41,467 nucleotides of DNA from Candidatus Hydrothermarchaeota archaeon. Lineage in GTDB: Archaea > Hydrothermarchaeota > Hydrothermarchaeia > Hydrothermarchaeales > BMS3B. A program made the translations under genes and the position numbers. The stretch spans positions 1-41,467 of the forward strand of contig WANX01000131.1 in NCBI GenBank assembly GCA_015521565.1, written 5' to 3'. The notes under the pieces are model-generated. The model saw only the letters and a list, made by a program, of their open reading frames with translations, had not been told where the DNA came from and made no database searches. Below, piece by piece: positions 25,896 through 34,342 of the stretch; position 1 is the first letter of the stretch, and every line of letters begins with the position of its first letter.

Positions 25896-25935
25896 AGCTC
25901 TTTGAAGGGACTCTGCGGAGTCCACTAAAAGAGCT
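25896..25935. other. Two-part stem-loop in an intergenic region
   Basis: AGCTCTTT-gaag-GGACTC-tgcg-GAGTCC-acta-AAAGAGCT: 8-bp outer and 6-bp inner perfect stems, TGCG tetraloop, symmetric 4/4 internal loop. Confidence 0.6.
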
Positions 25936-25984
25936 GTGGCAGCGAAGATATTTAGTACCTGTCGTTATCCTGCAGCTCTCTTAT

Positions 25985-26248
25985 ATGAGGCTGAGGGAAA
26001 TAGCATGCCACTACGGCACCTGCGGGGGTTCAACGAGCAGGGTGAAAATATACTTTGCCGACAGAAACAGGACCTTTTACTGGGATGAGCTTTTTCCGCA
26101 CAGGATAAAACGCTCTCCTGCAGGGAGTGCGAACAGGGAGGAAGTGCGCGTGATTGTGGAGGTGCTCAGGCGCGAGCTGGCGAGGCGCCGCTTCACCAGC
26201 AACGCCTACTACCTGCGTAAGGCGCTTCGCTCGCTCACGGGAAGGTAA
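25985..26248 (+). CDS. Small uncharacterized basic protein (87 aa)
   Basis: ORF MRLREIACHYGTCGGSTSRVKIYFADRNRTFYWDELFPHRIKRSPAG...; no recognised family. Confidence 0.5.
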   Translation: MRLREIACHYGTCGGSTSRVKIYFADRNRTFYWDELFPHRIKRSPAGSANREEVRVIVEVLRRELARRRFTSNAYYLRKALRSLTGR

Positions 26249-26295
26249 AAGTATTTATACCTCCAGCACCAGTCTAAAATCTGGAGGTAGGAAGT

Positions 26296-26424
26296 ATGGG
26301 AGAGTATTACCATTGTGCAAGATGCAATACAGTCTTTGAACACACAGAGGGTGCCTGGGCCAAGTGCCTGGAATGCGGGGCCCTGGCGGTGACCCGGGTG
26401 GAGGTCACCGGCAGGCACGGCTAA
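26296..26424 (+). CDS. Small zinc-ribbon protein (42 aa)
   Basis: MGEYYHCARCNTVFEHTEGAWAKCLECGALAVTRVEVTGRHG, two CxxC knuckles; ATG preceded by ctggaggtaggaag and TATA-like aaaagtatttata. Confidence 0.72.
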   Translation: MGEYYHCARCNTVFEHTEGAWAKCLECGALAVTRVEVTGRHG

Positions 26425-26438
26425 CCCCCTCTTTTTAT

Positions 26439-26463
26439 TTTTGTTGCGTACTGTGTAACAAAA
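26439..26463. promoter_or_regulatory. Inverted repeat TTTTGTT-N11-AACAAAA abutting the TATA box of the HTH-ppsA operon
   Basis: Perfect 7-bp arms; immediately followed by gatttatata. Confidence 0.55.
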
Positions 26464-26481
26464 GATTTATATAGCGCTGAT

Positions 26482-26506
26482 ACCACTCGTCATTTCGTAG
26501 AGTGGT
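26482..26506. promoter_or_regulatory. Inverted repeat ACCACTC-N11-GAGTGGT in the 5' leader of the HTH-ppsA operon
   Basis: Perfect 7-bp arms, same 11-nt spacing as the upstream dyad; ATG at 26512. Confidence 0.55.
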
Positions 26507-26511
26507 GTGAC

Positions 26512-26946
26512 ATGACAGTAACTTTATCCAGGGTTGATGAGACCTTCTGGAGTCTGGTCAGGAGAATAGGCGGAGAAGTTGTGGCCGCGAGGGAGCCCGG
26601 CAGATACATGAAAAAGCTGAGGGAGGATGCAGGCGTAACTCAGGAGGAGATTGCCAGGATAATAGGCCTGCGCAGGGAGAGCATATCAAGAATAGAGAAT
26701 GGCTCTGTTGCGCCAACCCTTAGCTATGTGCGCAGGTTTGCACGCATAATGGCAGCGCTTAAAATAGTGCGAGAGCTATTGGCGAGGGAGGAGGTGTCCA
26801 TGCTTGCGGGGCAGGGCACAGCATTTTCCCCCCGTGTGCTGAGGCTGTGTCTGAACTTCTCCGCCCGGGAGCTCAGCTTAATCTCAGAGCTCGGATTTAA
26901 GAGTTATCAGCGCACAAAGAAGAAGGTGCTCAGGAGGGTAAGGTGA
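26512..26946 (+). CDS. XRE-family HTH transcriptional regulator
   Basis: MKKLREDAGVTQEEIARIIGLRRESISRIENGSVAPTLSYVRRFARIM; 4-bp overlap region with ppsA. Confidence 0.9.
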   Translation: MTVTLSRVDETFWSLVRRIGGEVVAAREPGRYMKKLREDAGVTQEEIARIIGLRRESISRIENGSVAPTLSYVRRFARIMAALKIVRELLAREEVSMLAGQGTAFSPRVLRLCLNFSARELSLISELGFKSYQRTKKKVLRRVR

Positions 26947-29222
26947 TGAACATAACCTGGTTTGAGGATTTGGATAAGGACGATGTGGCGATAGCAGGTG
27001 GCAAGGGAGCAAACCTGGGGGAGCTCGTCAGGGCGGGGCTGCCGGTGCCGCCCGGCTTTGTTGTGACTGCGCAGGCCTATGCAAAGTTCATGGAAGAGAG
27101 CGGCCTGGCGAAGAGGATAAGCGCAGTTCTCAGCGCTACCGATGTGGACAACAACGACGAGCTCACAGAGGCTTCCAGGGAGATAAGGGAGATGATAATC
27201 TCCACGCCAGTACCGGAAACTCTTGCAAAGGAGATTCTTGAGAGCTACCGCGAGCTCTCAAGGCGGGCGGGCAAGGATGAGGAGTTTGTGGCGGTGCGCA
27301 GCTCTGCAACCGCGGAGGATTTGCCGGGAGCGAGTTTCGCCGGACAGCAGGAAACCTTTCTGAATGTGAAGGGTGAGGAGGTCGTGGATTACGTGCGCCG
27401 GTGCTGGAGTTCGCTCTTCACCCCGCGCGCGATATTCTACCGCGAGAAGAAGGGCTTTGCCCACGAGCGCGTTGCCATCGCCGTTGTGGTGCAGAAGATG
27501 GTCAACGCGGACAAGGCGGGGGTGATGTTCTCCGTTCATCCAGCGACGGGAGAGAGGGACAAAATTGTTATAGAGGCTGCCTTCGGCCTGGGGGAGGGTG
27601 TGGTCTCGGGTGCGGTCACGCCGGACCACTACGTCATCGACAAGGCGAGCAACAGGCTTCTTCACAAGGAGGTGGCGGTGAAGGAGATAATGTTTACCAA
27701 GGACGAGAAAACAGGCAGGACCATCAAGGTTAAGCTACCGCCCGAGCGTGCAGGTGAGCAGGTGCTTAATGAACAGGAGCTTGCCGAGCTGGCAGAGCTT
27801 GGCAAGAAGGTTGAGGAGCACTTCGGCACGCCTCAGGACATAGAGTGGGCCTATGAGGCTGGGAAACTTTACCTGCTCCAGTCGCGACCTATAACTGTGC
27901 TCTACGAAAAGGAGGACAGGGAGGAGGAGTCTGCCGGTGAAGCCAGGGAGGTGCTCGTCAAGGGCCTGGCTGCGAGCCCTGGCATGGGCTCCGGCAGGGT
28001 CAAGGTTATTTTCAGTGTGAAGGAGCTGGATAAGATAAAGGAGGGCGACGTGCTTGTCACCACGATGACGAATCCAGACATGGTGCCCGCGATGAAGCGT
28101 GCATCCGCGATAGTTACCGATGAGGGTGGAATGACATGCCACGCCGCAATCGTCAGCAGGGAGCTGGGCATACCCTGCGTCGTGGGCACAGGCAACGCCA
28201 CAGAGGTGCTGAGTGACGGGATGGAGGTCACCGTTGACGGCACCCGGGGGGTGGTTTACAGGGGAATCTCCAGGATGAAAGAGGAGAGGCGCCAGGAGGT
28301 GACAGCAGCGGCGGCTCCGAAAATAGTTACCGCCACCGAGATAAAGGTGAACATCAGCATCCCCGAGGTCGCACCCAGGGTTGCGCCCATCGCGGACGGC
28401 GTGGGCCTGCTGCGCGTTGAGCACCTCATACTGGGCATCGGCAAGCATCCAATGAAGTTCATCCGCGAGGGTAAGGAGGAGGAGCTTGTAGAGAAGATAG
28501 CCGAGGGCGTGCGAAAGGTGACGCAGCCCTTCTTCCCGAAGCCGGTGTGGTACCGCACCCTCGACGCTCCCACCGACGAGTTCCGCGGCCTTGAGGGCGG
28601 GGAAGACGAGCCCGTGGAGCACAACCCCATGCTGGGCTGGCGCGGAGTGCGCCGCGCCCTGGACCAGCCGGAGCTTCTAAGGGTTGAGTTCAGGGCGATT
28701 AAGAAACTCGTAGACGAGGGCTACACCAACATCGGCGTGATGATACCCCTGGTGCAGCACCCCGAGGAGCTGCGCAGGGCAAAGGAGATAGCCCGGGAGG
28801 TGGGGATAGAGCCCCATCGCGACGTCAAGTTCGGGATAATGGTGGAGATACCCGCGGCGGCGCTGATTATAGAGGAGTTTCTGCACGAGGGCGTGGACTT
28901 CATAAGCTTCGGCACCAACGACCTTACCCAGTACACCCTCGCTGTGGACAGGAACAACGAGAGGGTGGCGAAGCTCTATACAGAGAAGCATCCCGCGGTT
29001 ATGAAGCTAATAGAGATGGTAATTAAAGAGTGCCGCAGGCACGGGGTGGAGACAAGCATCTGCGGCCAAGCTGGAAGCGACCCGGAGGTGGCGAGCAGGC
29101 TGGTGGAGTTCGGCATATCCAGCATCTCCGCAAACCCGGATGCGGTGCAGAGCATACGCGAGATGGTGGCGAGGACTGAGATGAGGCTGCTTCTGGACAG
29201 GGCCCGGCAAGATGCCCCCTGA
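26946..29222 (+). CDS. ppsA: Phosphoenolpyruvate synthase
   Basis: GGKGANLGELVRAGLPVPPGFVVTAQAY, AVRSSATAEDLPGASFAGQQET, DEGGMTCHAAIVSRELGIPCVVGTGNAT, SFGTNDLTQYTLAVDRNNERV. Confidence 0.97.
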   Translation: MNITWFEDLDKDDVAIAGGKGANLGELVRAGLPVPPGFVVTAQAYAKFMEESGLAKRISAVLSATDVDNNDELTEASREIREMIISTPVPETLAKEILESYRELSRRAGKDEEFVAVRSSATAEDLPGASFAGQQETFLNVKGEEVVDYVRRCWSSLFTPRAIFYREKKGFAHERVAIAVVVQKMVNADKAGVMFSVHPATGERDKIVIEAAFGLGEGVVSGAVTPDHYVIDKASNRLLHKEVAVKEIMFTKDEKTGRTIKVKLPPERAGEQVLNEQELAELAELGKKVEEHFGTPQDIEWAYEAGKLYLLQSRPITVLYEKEDREEESAGEAREVLVKGLAASPGMGSGRVKVIFSVKELDKIKEGDVLVTTMTNPDMVPAMKRASAIVTDEGGMTCHAAIVSRELGIPCVVGTGNATEVLSDGMEVTVDGTRGVVYRGISRMKEERRQEVTAAAAPKIVTATEIKVNISIPEVAPRVAPIADGVGLLRVEHLILGIGKHPMKFIREGKEEELVEKIAEGVRKVTQPFFPKPVWYRTLDAPTDEFRGLEGGEDEPVEHNPMLGWRGVRRALDQPELLRVEFRAIKKLVDEGYTNIGVMIPLVQHPEELRRAKEIAREVGIEPHRDVKFGIMVEIPAAALIIEEFLHEGVDFISFGTNDLTQYTLAVDRNNERVAKLYTEKHPAVMKLIEMVIKECRRHGVETSICGQAGSDPEVASRLVEFGISSISANPDAVQSIREMVARTEMRLLLDRARQDAP

Positions 29223-29265
29223 TGAAGGCTCTTTTTTCCACTGCGGAAGACGGCGCTGTCCGGCT

Positions 29266-30015
29266 CTACTCCACCTGATTCAGAGATATCCTGACCTTCA
29301 CCACAGGGTCAACGGGGTCGTTGCTGTAGATGTACACCTCGCGGATAACAAAGCCGCGCAGGTCCTCATGTACACGGGGGTCGTAGTACACCTTCAGGGT
29401 GGCGGTTTCCCCTGGAGATAGCTCTGCCTCCCATTCTGCAGGACCCGAGCCCTGGCCCATGTCCATCCCGAACCTGGGGCCTTCAACACCCCTCACCACC
29501 AGCGCAGCGGTGGTGCAGCCGCAGGAGGTGGCCAGGTTGGTTATGACCAGCCTGTTTTTACCGGCGTTCTTCACCTGGAAGGTGGTCACCACCTCGCCGC
29601 CGGCGATGCTCACGTTGCCCAGGTCTGCACTTTCCGGGGAGACCTCAACTACGGGTCTATCCCTGGGTGCCTTCTTGAGCATATACTCCCGGAACTCTGC
29701 CCTTGCGGTATCATTCCTGAAGGAGTCGATGCCATAGCGTGCCACGTACTTCTCCATGACCTGCATCCTGCCCAGACCAGCGTCTATCAGGCCGGTGGCA
29801 TAGCCCTTGCGCTCAATCGCAAGCTGACAGCAGTCTGCGCTTATGGGCTGGCCACAGCAGGGGCACTGGAATGTATCGTAGATCTCCTCATAGGATACCT
29901 GCACATCCGTGACCGGGGAAGAAGCAAGCTTGGCTGCGGCCAGTCCGCCAGCTCCGCCGAGCAGGAAAACAGCCACGATAATAACCACTAACCTTCCGTC
30001 TCCTTTATCAGCCAT
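29266..30015 (-). CDS. Membrane-anchored protein with CcmH-like cysteine domain fused to a DUF1573-like domain
   Basis: N-terminal anchor; IYDTFQCPCCGQPISADCCQLAIERKGYATGLIDAGLGRMQVMEKYVARYG (CcmH-like); VVEVSPESADLGNVSIAGGEVVTTFQVKNAGKNRLVITNLATSCGCTTAAL (DUF1573). Confidence 0.7.
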   Translation of the reverse strand: MADKGDGRLVVIIVAVFLLGGAGGLAAAKLASSPVTDVQVSYEEIYDTFQCPCCGQPISADCCQLAIERKGYATGLIDAGLGRMQVMEKYVARYGIDSFRNDTARAEFREYMLKKAPRDRPVVEVSPESADLGNVSIAGGEVVTTFQVKNAGKNRLVITNLATSCGCTTAALVVRGVEGPRFGMDMGQGSGPAEWEAELSPGETATLKVYYDPRVHEDLRGFVIREVYIYSNDPVDPVVKVRISLNQVE

Positions 30016-30074
30016 TGAAGAGAGTAGTGCAGGGGCTTTTATTTCATTTTTCCCAAATTGTTCAAAAACATTAT

Positions 30075-30104
30075 ATATCGTGACACGATATCGTTATATG
30101 ATAT
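30075..30104. promoter_or_regulatory. Two overlapping dyads ATATCGT-N3-A(C/T)GATAT upstream of padR-like gene
   Basis: ATATCGT gac ACGATAT (30075-30091) and ATATCGT tat ATGATAT (30088-30104, one mismatch), centres 13 bp apart, overlapping ttatatat TATA. Confidence 0.7.
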
Positions 30105-30105
30105 T

Positions 30106-30402
30106 ATGATGCGGGAGTTCTTCCTGGGCTTCATAAAGGTGCACATCCTGTACCACGCCTCCAGGAGGGAGGTGTGCGGAGTTGAGATGATGGAGGAGCT
30201 GAGGAGACACGGCTACGACATAAGCCCCGGGACGCTGTATCCTGCACTTCACAATCTGGAAAAGTGGGGCTATCTGGAAAGCAGAACAGAAATTGTGGGA
30301 GGGAGGAGGAGGCGGTACTACCGCGCCACCCGGAAGGGGCGCAGGGCGCTTGAGGAGGCGCGCAATAAAATACGCGAGCTGGTGGGGGAGGTGCTGGAGT
30401 GA
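30106..30402 (+). CDS. PadR-family transcriptional regulator
   Basis: MMREFFLGFIKVHILYHASRREVCGVEMMEELRRHGYDISPGTLYPALHNLEKWGYLESRTEIVGGRRRRYYRATRKGRRAL. Confidence 0.93.
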   Translation: MMREFFLGFIKVHILYHASRREVCGVEMMEELRRHGYDISPGTLYPALHNLEKWGYLESRTEIVGGRRRRYYRATRKGRRALEEARNKIRELVGEVLE

Positions 30403-31334
30403 TTGAAGTGGCGATGCTGGTCCTGGGAATAGCGCTCGTTGTATATGGAGCGGAGCGCTTTGTGCAGGGCATCGCCGGCTCTGCCCTCGTGCTGGGGGTC
30501 TCCACCTTTGCACTTGGGGTAATCTTCGGAGGCTTCGACATGGAGAATCTTGCGGCCGGCGTTGCGGCTGCCCTGAATGGGCTGTCCGGAATAAGTCTGG
30601 GAACTGTGATAGGCTCCAGCATATTCCTGCTGGGCGCGGCGGTTGGAATAACTGCCCTGCTCGTCCCTCTGGAAGTCAGGATACCCGCGCGCTATGTTCT
30701 GCTAACCCTGCTCTCCCCGCTGCCCATGTTTTTCCTCATGCAGGACGGCCTGCTTTCGCGCTCCGACGGCCTGATTCTTGTTGCAATCTCCCTGCCGGTA
30801 TTAGGCTACATCCTCAGGGACTCGAGGCGCAGCACCTTTCTTGAGCAGGACGAGGAGTTCCGGGAGGTCGTGCATGAGGCGGGAGGAAAGCCTGTCTGGT
30901 ACTTTCCGGCACTTCTGGTGGTAAGCCTGGGGATTATACTGCTGGGAGCGGAACTCCTGGTGAGGGGCGCAAGGGGGGTAATCCAGAGCTTCGGGATAGG
31001 CGAAACCCTTCTGGGAATGGTTTTCATTGCGGCTGCGGTAAGCTTTGAGGAGGTTGCCCGCATGGTGATACCCGCGTGGAGGGGCAGACCGGAGATAAGC
31101 CTGGGCAACATCCTGGGCACAGTTCTGTTTTTTGTGCTCTTCAACCTGGGGGTAATCGCAGCAGCGGCACCTCTGAGCGTGGAGCGGAGCGTGCTGCTGC
31201 TGCACTTTCCGGCGATGATGCTTCTCCTCACCGTTAACTGTGGATTCATGCTCAGGGGCGGAATCTCCCGCGCAGGAGGGATGCTGCTTCTCCTGCTCTA
31301 CTCTGCATACCTGGGTGTGAACTACTACCTCTAA
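30399..31334 (+). CDS. CaCA-family (sodium/calcium exchanger-like) antiporter
   Basis: Two inverted-topology-type repeats: LVLGVSTFALGVIFGGFDMENLAAGVAAALNGLSGISLGTVIGSSIF and GIGETLLGMVFIAAAVSFEEVARMVIPAWRGRPEISLGNILGTVLFF. Confidence 0.85.
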   Translation: MIEVAMLVLGIALVVYGAERFVQGIAGSALVLGVSTFALGVIFGGFDMENLAAGVAAALNGLSGISLGTVIGSSIFLLGAAVGITALLVPLEVRIPARYVLLTLLSPLPMFFLMQDGLLSRSDGLILVAISLPVLGYILRDSRRSTFLEQDEEFREVVHEAGGKPVWYFPALLVVSLGIILLGAELLVRGARGVIQSFGIGETLLGMVFIAAAVSFEEVARMVIPAWRGRPEISLGNILGTVLFFVLFNLGVIAAAAPLSVERSVLLLHFPAMMLLLTVNCGFMLRGGISRAGGMLLLLLYSAYLGVNYYL

Positions 31335-31425
31335 ACACATGGCATGGCTCAGCAGTCAGCTGTTCTAACATGTTCGCAGATAGGATTAATTTGGAGTAAG
31401 ACCAGTATTAAAGTGGTGGTGAAAA

Positions 31426-31740
31426 ATGCAGGTAATAGACCTGAACGAATATGCGCAGTTCAAAGAGGGGGAGCGAGTGCTGAAGTTGCTGCACGATTCG
31501 CCAAGCTGGCGGATAATAAACTTCAACTTCGACGCGGGTGCCGAACTTCCCGTGCACAGCCACCCCGAAGAAAGCGAGGTTTTAATCCTGGTGCTGGAAG
31601 GGGAGGGCTACTTCACCGACGGGAAGAGGGAAATACAGGCAAAGCCCGGAAGCCTGCTGATAAGCAGGGTTAGCGAGCCCCACGGAGTTAAGGCTAAGAC
31701 GCGCATGCGCGTGCTTGTGGCCATTGCCCCGCCCATATAA
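31426..31740 (+). CDS. Small cupin-domain protein
   Basis: FNFDAGAELPVHSHPEESEVLILVLEGEGYFTDGKREIQAKPGSLLISRVSEPHGVKA. Confidence 0.9.
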   Translation: MQVIDLNEYAQFKEGERVLKLLHDSPSWRIINFNFDAGAELPVHSHPEESEVLILVLEGEGYFTDGKREIQAKPGSLLISRVSEPHGVKAKTRMRVLVAIAPPI

Positions 31741-32547
31741 CTACTTCAGCTTCTCAATCAGCGTCTTAACACTGGCGTGGCGAGCCTCGATGCGCACCTG
31801 CTCCTCACAGGTTTCCCTCTCCTCACTGTAGAAAATTCCTGTGAGTACAGAATCGGCGCTGCAGGCCAGTTTTATGGCCTCTTCCCTGCTCTCAGGCGGC
31901 CGCTCGATGGGGCGTACCTTCTCTTTGTAGAGCTTCCAGGTGTTGTTGAAGGTCACGCAGGGCTGGAGCACATCGATGAAGGAGAAACCCCTGTGGAGAA
32001 TCGCCCGCTTTACAATCTGCTTGAGGTGCGCAGTATCCCCTGCAAAGCAGCGCGCAACAAAGCTCGCTCCAGAGGCGAGCATCAGCGCTATGGGATTTAA
32101 AGGCTCCTCCGGATTTCCCTCCGGCGTGCTCCTGCCTCTGAAGCCTCTGGGAGAGGTGGCTGTTGCCTGGCCGGTTGTCAGGCCATAAACAGAGTTGTTG
32201 TGCACTATCAGAGTGGCATCGATATTCCTCCTGGCCGCGTGTATGAGGTGCACCAGCCCCTCGTTGTACATGTCGCCATCCCCTGCAAAGCCAACCACAA
32301 TCAGCCCGGGATTTGCCAGCTTTATGCCTGTGAGCAGCGGAGGCACCCTGCCGTGGATGGTGTGGAAGCTGCTCAGCGCAATATAGTCTGCAATCTTGCC
32401 GTGGCAGCCCACCCCAGAGACAAGGACAAACCTCTCCAGCTCCACCTCTGCGGAGAGTTCCTCAACCGCCTGTGTAAAGGCTTTTAAAATTCCGAAGTTT
32501 CCACAGCCGGGGCACCACACTATCCTGGCACCGGTGGCAAGCCTCAT
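31741..32547 (-). CDS. 2-oxoacid:ferredoxin oxidoreductase beta subunit (second system)
   Basis: IVWCPGCGNFGILKAFTQAVEEL, GVGCHGKIADYIALSSFHTIHGRVPPLLTGIKLANPGLIVVGFAGDGDMYNEGLVHLIHAARRN. Confidence 0.92.
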   Translation of the reverse strand: MRLATGARIVWCPGCGNFGILKAFTQAVEELSAEVELERFVLVSGVGCHGKIADYIALSSFHTIHGRVPPLLTGIKLANPGLIVVGFAGDGDMYNEGLVHLIHAARRNIDATLIVHNNSVYGLTTGQATATSPRGFRGRSTPEGNPEEPLNPIALMLASGASFVARCFAGDTAHLKQIVKRAILHRGFSFIDVLQPCVTFNNTWKLYKEKVRPIERPPESREEAIKLACSADSVLTGIFYSEERETCEEQVRIEARHASVKTLIEKLK

Positions 32548-34178
32548 GAGAACACCTCCCTCAGCCTTGGAACCAGCTCATCGGGGGTAAAAGGTCTGCC
32601 GTCATGGCGCGGGATTAGCTCTGCTTCTATGCATCCATGTTCTTTAAGCAGTGAGGCAAGCTGTCCCGTGTAGTTGCACTCCACGCATGCGGCGCGCTCA
32701 AACTCCAGGTGCTCAACCTCCCACTTTGGAAAAGGCGAAAGATAGCGCACCTGCACCACTCTCAAACCAAGTTCCTCCGCGGCTTCTATCACCGCACCTG
32801 TGCTCGAGCCCCAGGTGAAGACCACATCCCTGCCGCTGCCAAAGGTTCTAACCGCCTGCCTTCTCCTGAGTTCCTCCTCTATGGCTTTCTCCTTCCTCAT
32901 CCTCTTCTCATACATTGCAGCGCTCTGCGCTGCGTCGTCGGTGGTGTACCCAAGCTCGTCGTGCTCATTGCCGGTTACCTTGAGCATCACCCGGGGCGGG
33001 AACGCAAGCGGACTGATGCCGGAGTCTGTGATGAGGTACCTCCTGTAGTCTTCTGGCTCACCCTCATAGAGCAGAGGCGGCTCCTCCTTCACGGCATCCA
33101 CATCAATCTCGGCGGTGGCTGTGCTCTCCGAGAGGTACCTGTCCATGAGCAGCACCGCGGGAGTCTGAAAGCGCCACGCCAGGTTTAGAAGCTCTCCGGC
33201 GAGGTGGAAGGCGTCTTCAACATCACACGGAGAGGCCACTATACGGGGAAACTCCCCGTGCCCGGCATGCAGAACAAAGCGCAGGTCCTGCTGCGCATGC
33301 CAGGTGGGCAGCCCGGTGCTGGGTCCCGGACGCTGCGCCTCCAGGAATAGCACAGGTATCTCGGCCATCCCCGCAAGAGAAAAGGCCTCCTGCATGAGCG
33401 CGAAACCCCCGCCGGAGGTGCCCACCATGGCTCTTGTACCCGCAAAAGCGGAGCCTATTGCCATTATGGCAGCTGATATCTCGTTTTCAGGCTGGACCAC
33501 TGTTACTCCAAGCTCCCTCCTGTGCGAGGCCAGGAAGTGGAGCAGCGAGGTGGAGGGCGTCATGGGGTAGGCGTAGTAGCACCTCAGCCCTGCTCTGACG
33601 GCGCCAAGACCCGCGCTCTGGTTACCGTCAAGCAGCGCACGGGGTCTGCCTATTTGCTCAACCTCTCTAATCCTCTCAAAGCGCTTCTTCGCATAGCTGT
33701 ATCCCATCTCAGCCAGCACAATGTCCTTTTCTGCCTTCTCTCCGTAGGCGTCGCGGTAGACCTGGTTGAGAACCTCCACATCTATGCCGTACAGGTGGCA
33801 GAGTGCTCCGAGAGCGGCCGCATTCCTGAACACCGGCGGTGCCTCCGTCTGAGCCGCAAACTCGCTCATGGGCAGTGCAAGCCCCTCCTTCAGGGTAAAC
33901 TTCGAGGAGTCGAAGAGCACCTGCTCCACGTAGCGCCTGTGCACAGGTACCACGTAGTCCTGCAGGGCTATCAGCAGGTCCCCATACTTCCTGTGGCAGC
34001 GCAGCTTCTGGGTGCTGACCCTCACAACGGCGGCATTATGCCCACCCCTGATCAGCGACTGATACTCCACATGCACAAAGACATGGTACCCCAGCCTTGA
34101 GAACACCTTTCCCGCAATTATGCCGGCACCCTTAACACCGTCGCCTGCCATTCCGGATACTCTAAATGTGAAATCCAT
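32544..34178 (-). CDS. 2-oxoacid:acceptor oxidoreductase fused gamma-alpha subunit (second system)
   Basis: N-terminal gamma domain FRVSGMAGDGVKGAGIIAGKVFSRLGYHV; alpha domain DGNQSAGLGAVRAGLRCYYAYPMTPSTSLLHFLA...TSGGGFALMQEAFSLAGMAEIPVLFLEAQRPGPSTGLPT. Confidence 0.92.
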   Translation of the reverse strand: MDFTFRVSGMAGDGVKGAGIIAGKVFSRLGYHVFVHVEYQSLIRGGHNAAVVRVSTQKLRCHRKYGDLLIALQDYVVPVHRRYVEQVLFDSSKFTLKEGLALPMSEFAAQTEAPPVFRNAAALGALCHLYGIDVEVLNQVYRDAYGEKAEKDIVLAEMGYSYAKKRFERIREVEQIGRPRALLDGNQSAGLGAVRAGLRCYYAYPMTPSTSLLHFLASHRRELGVTVVQPENEISAAIMAIGSAFAGTRAMVGTSGGGFALMQEAFSLAGMAEIPVLFLEAQRPGPSTGLPTWHAQQDLRFVLHAGHGEFPRIVASPCDVEDAFHLAGELLNLAWRFQTPAVLLMDRYLSESTATAEIDVDAVKEEPPLLYEGEPEDYRRYLITDSGISPLAFPPRVMLKVTGNEHDELGYTTDDAAQSAAMYEKRMRKEKAIEEELRRRQAVRTFGSGRDVVFTWGSSTGAVIEAAEELGLRVVQVRYLSPFPKWEVEHLEFERAACVECNYTGQLASLLKEHGCIEAELIPRHDGRPFTPDELVPRLREVFS

Positions 34179-34342
34179 ACTACCCCCTCCTATTACTTGA
34201 CATGGTGGTAGAAAAAGCTTCCCCCAAAAAGCGCCACCCCTCCGGGACTTCAGGCTTATATATCATGAAAAATCATTACAGAAACAAAAAGTATTTATAG
34301 CGGCCTGGAGAGATAAACCTGAGCGCTGAAAGGAGGTCTGGA

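Noticed and set aside
25693-25925. Short overlapping ORFs on both strands (62 and 60 aa)
   Set aside because: Neither matches a family or has a clear ribosome-binding site; region kept as unexplained intergenic sequence.
27735-28622. 295-aa minus-strand ORF
   Set aside because: Antisense to ppsA, which is unambiguous on the plus strand.
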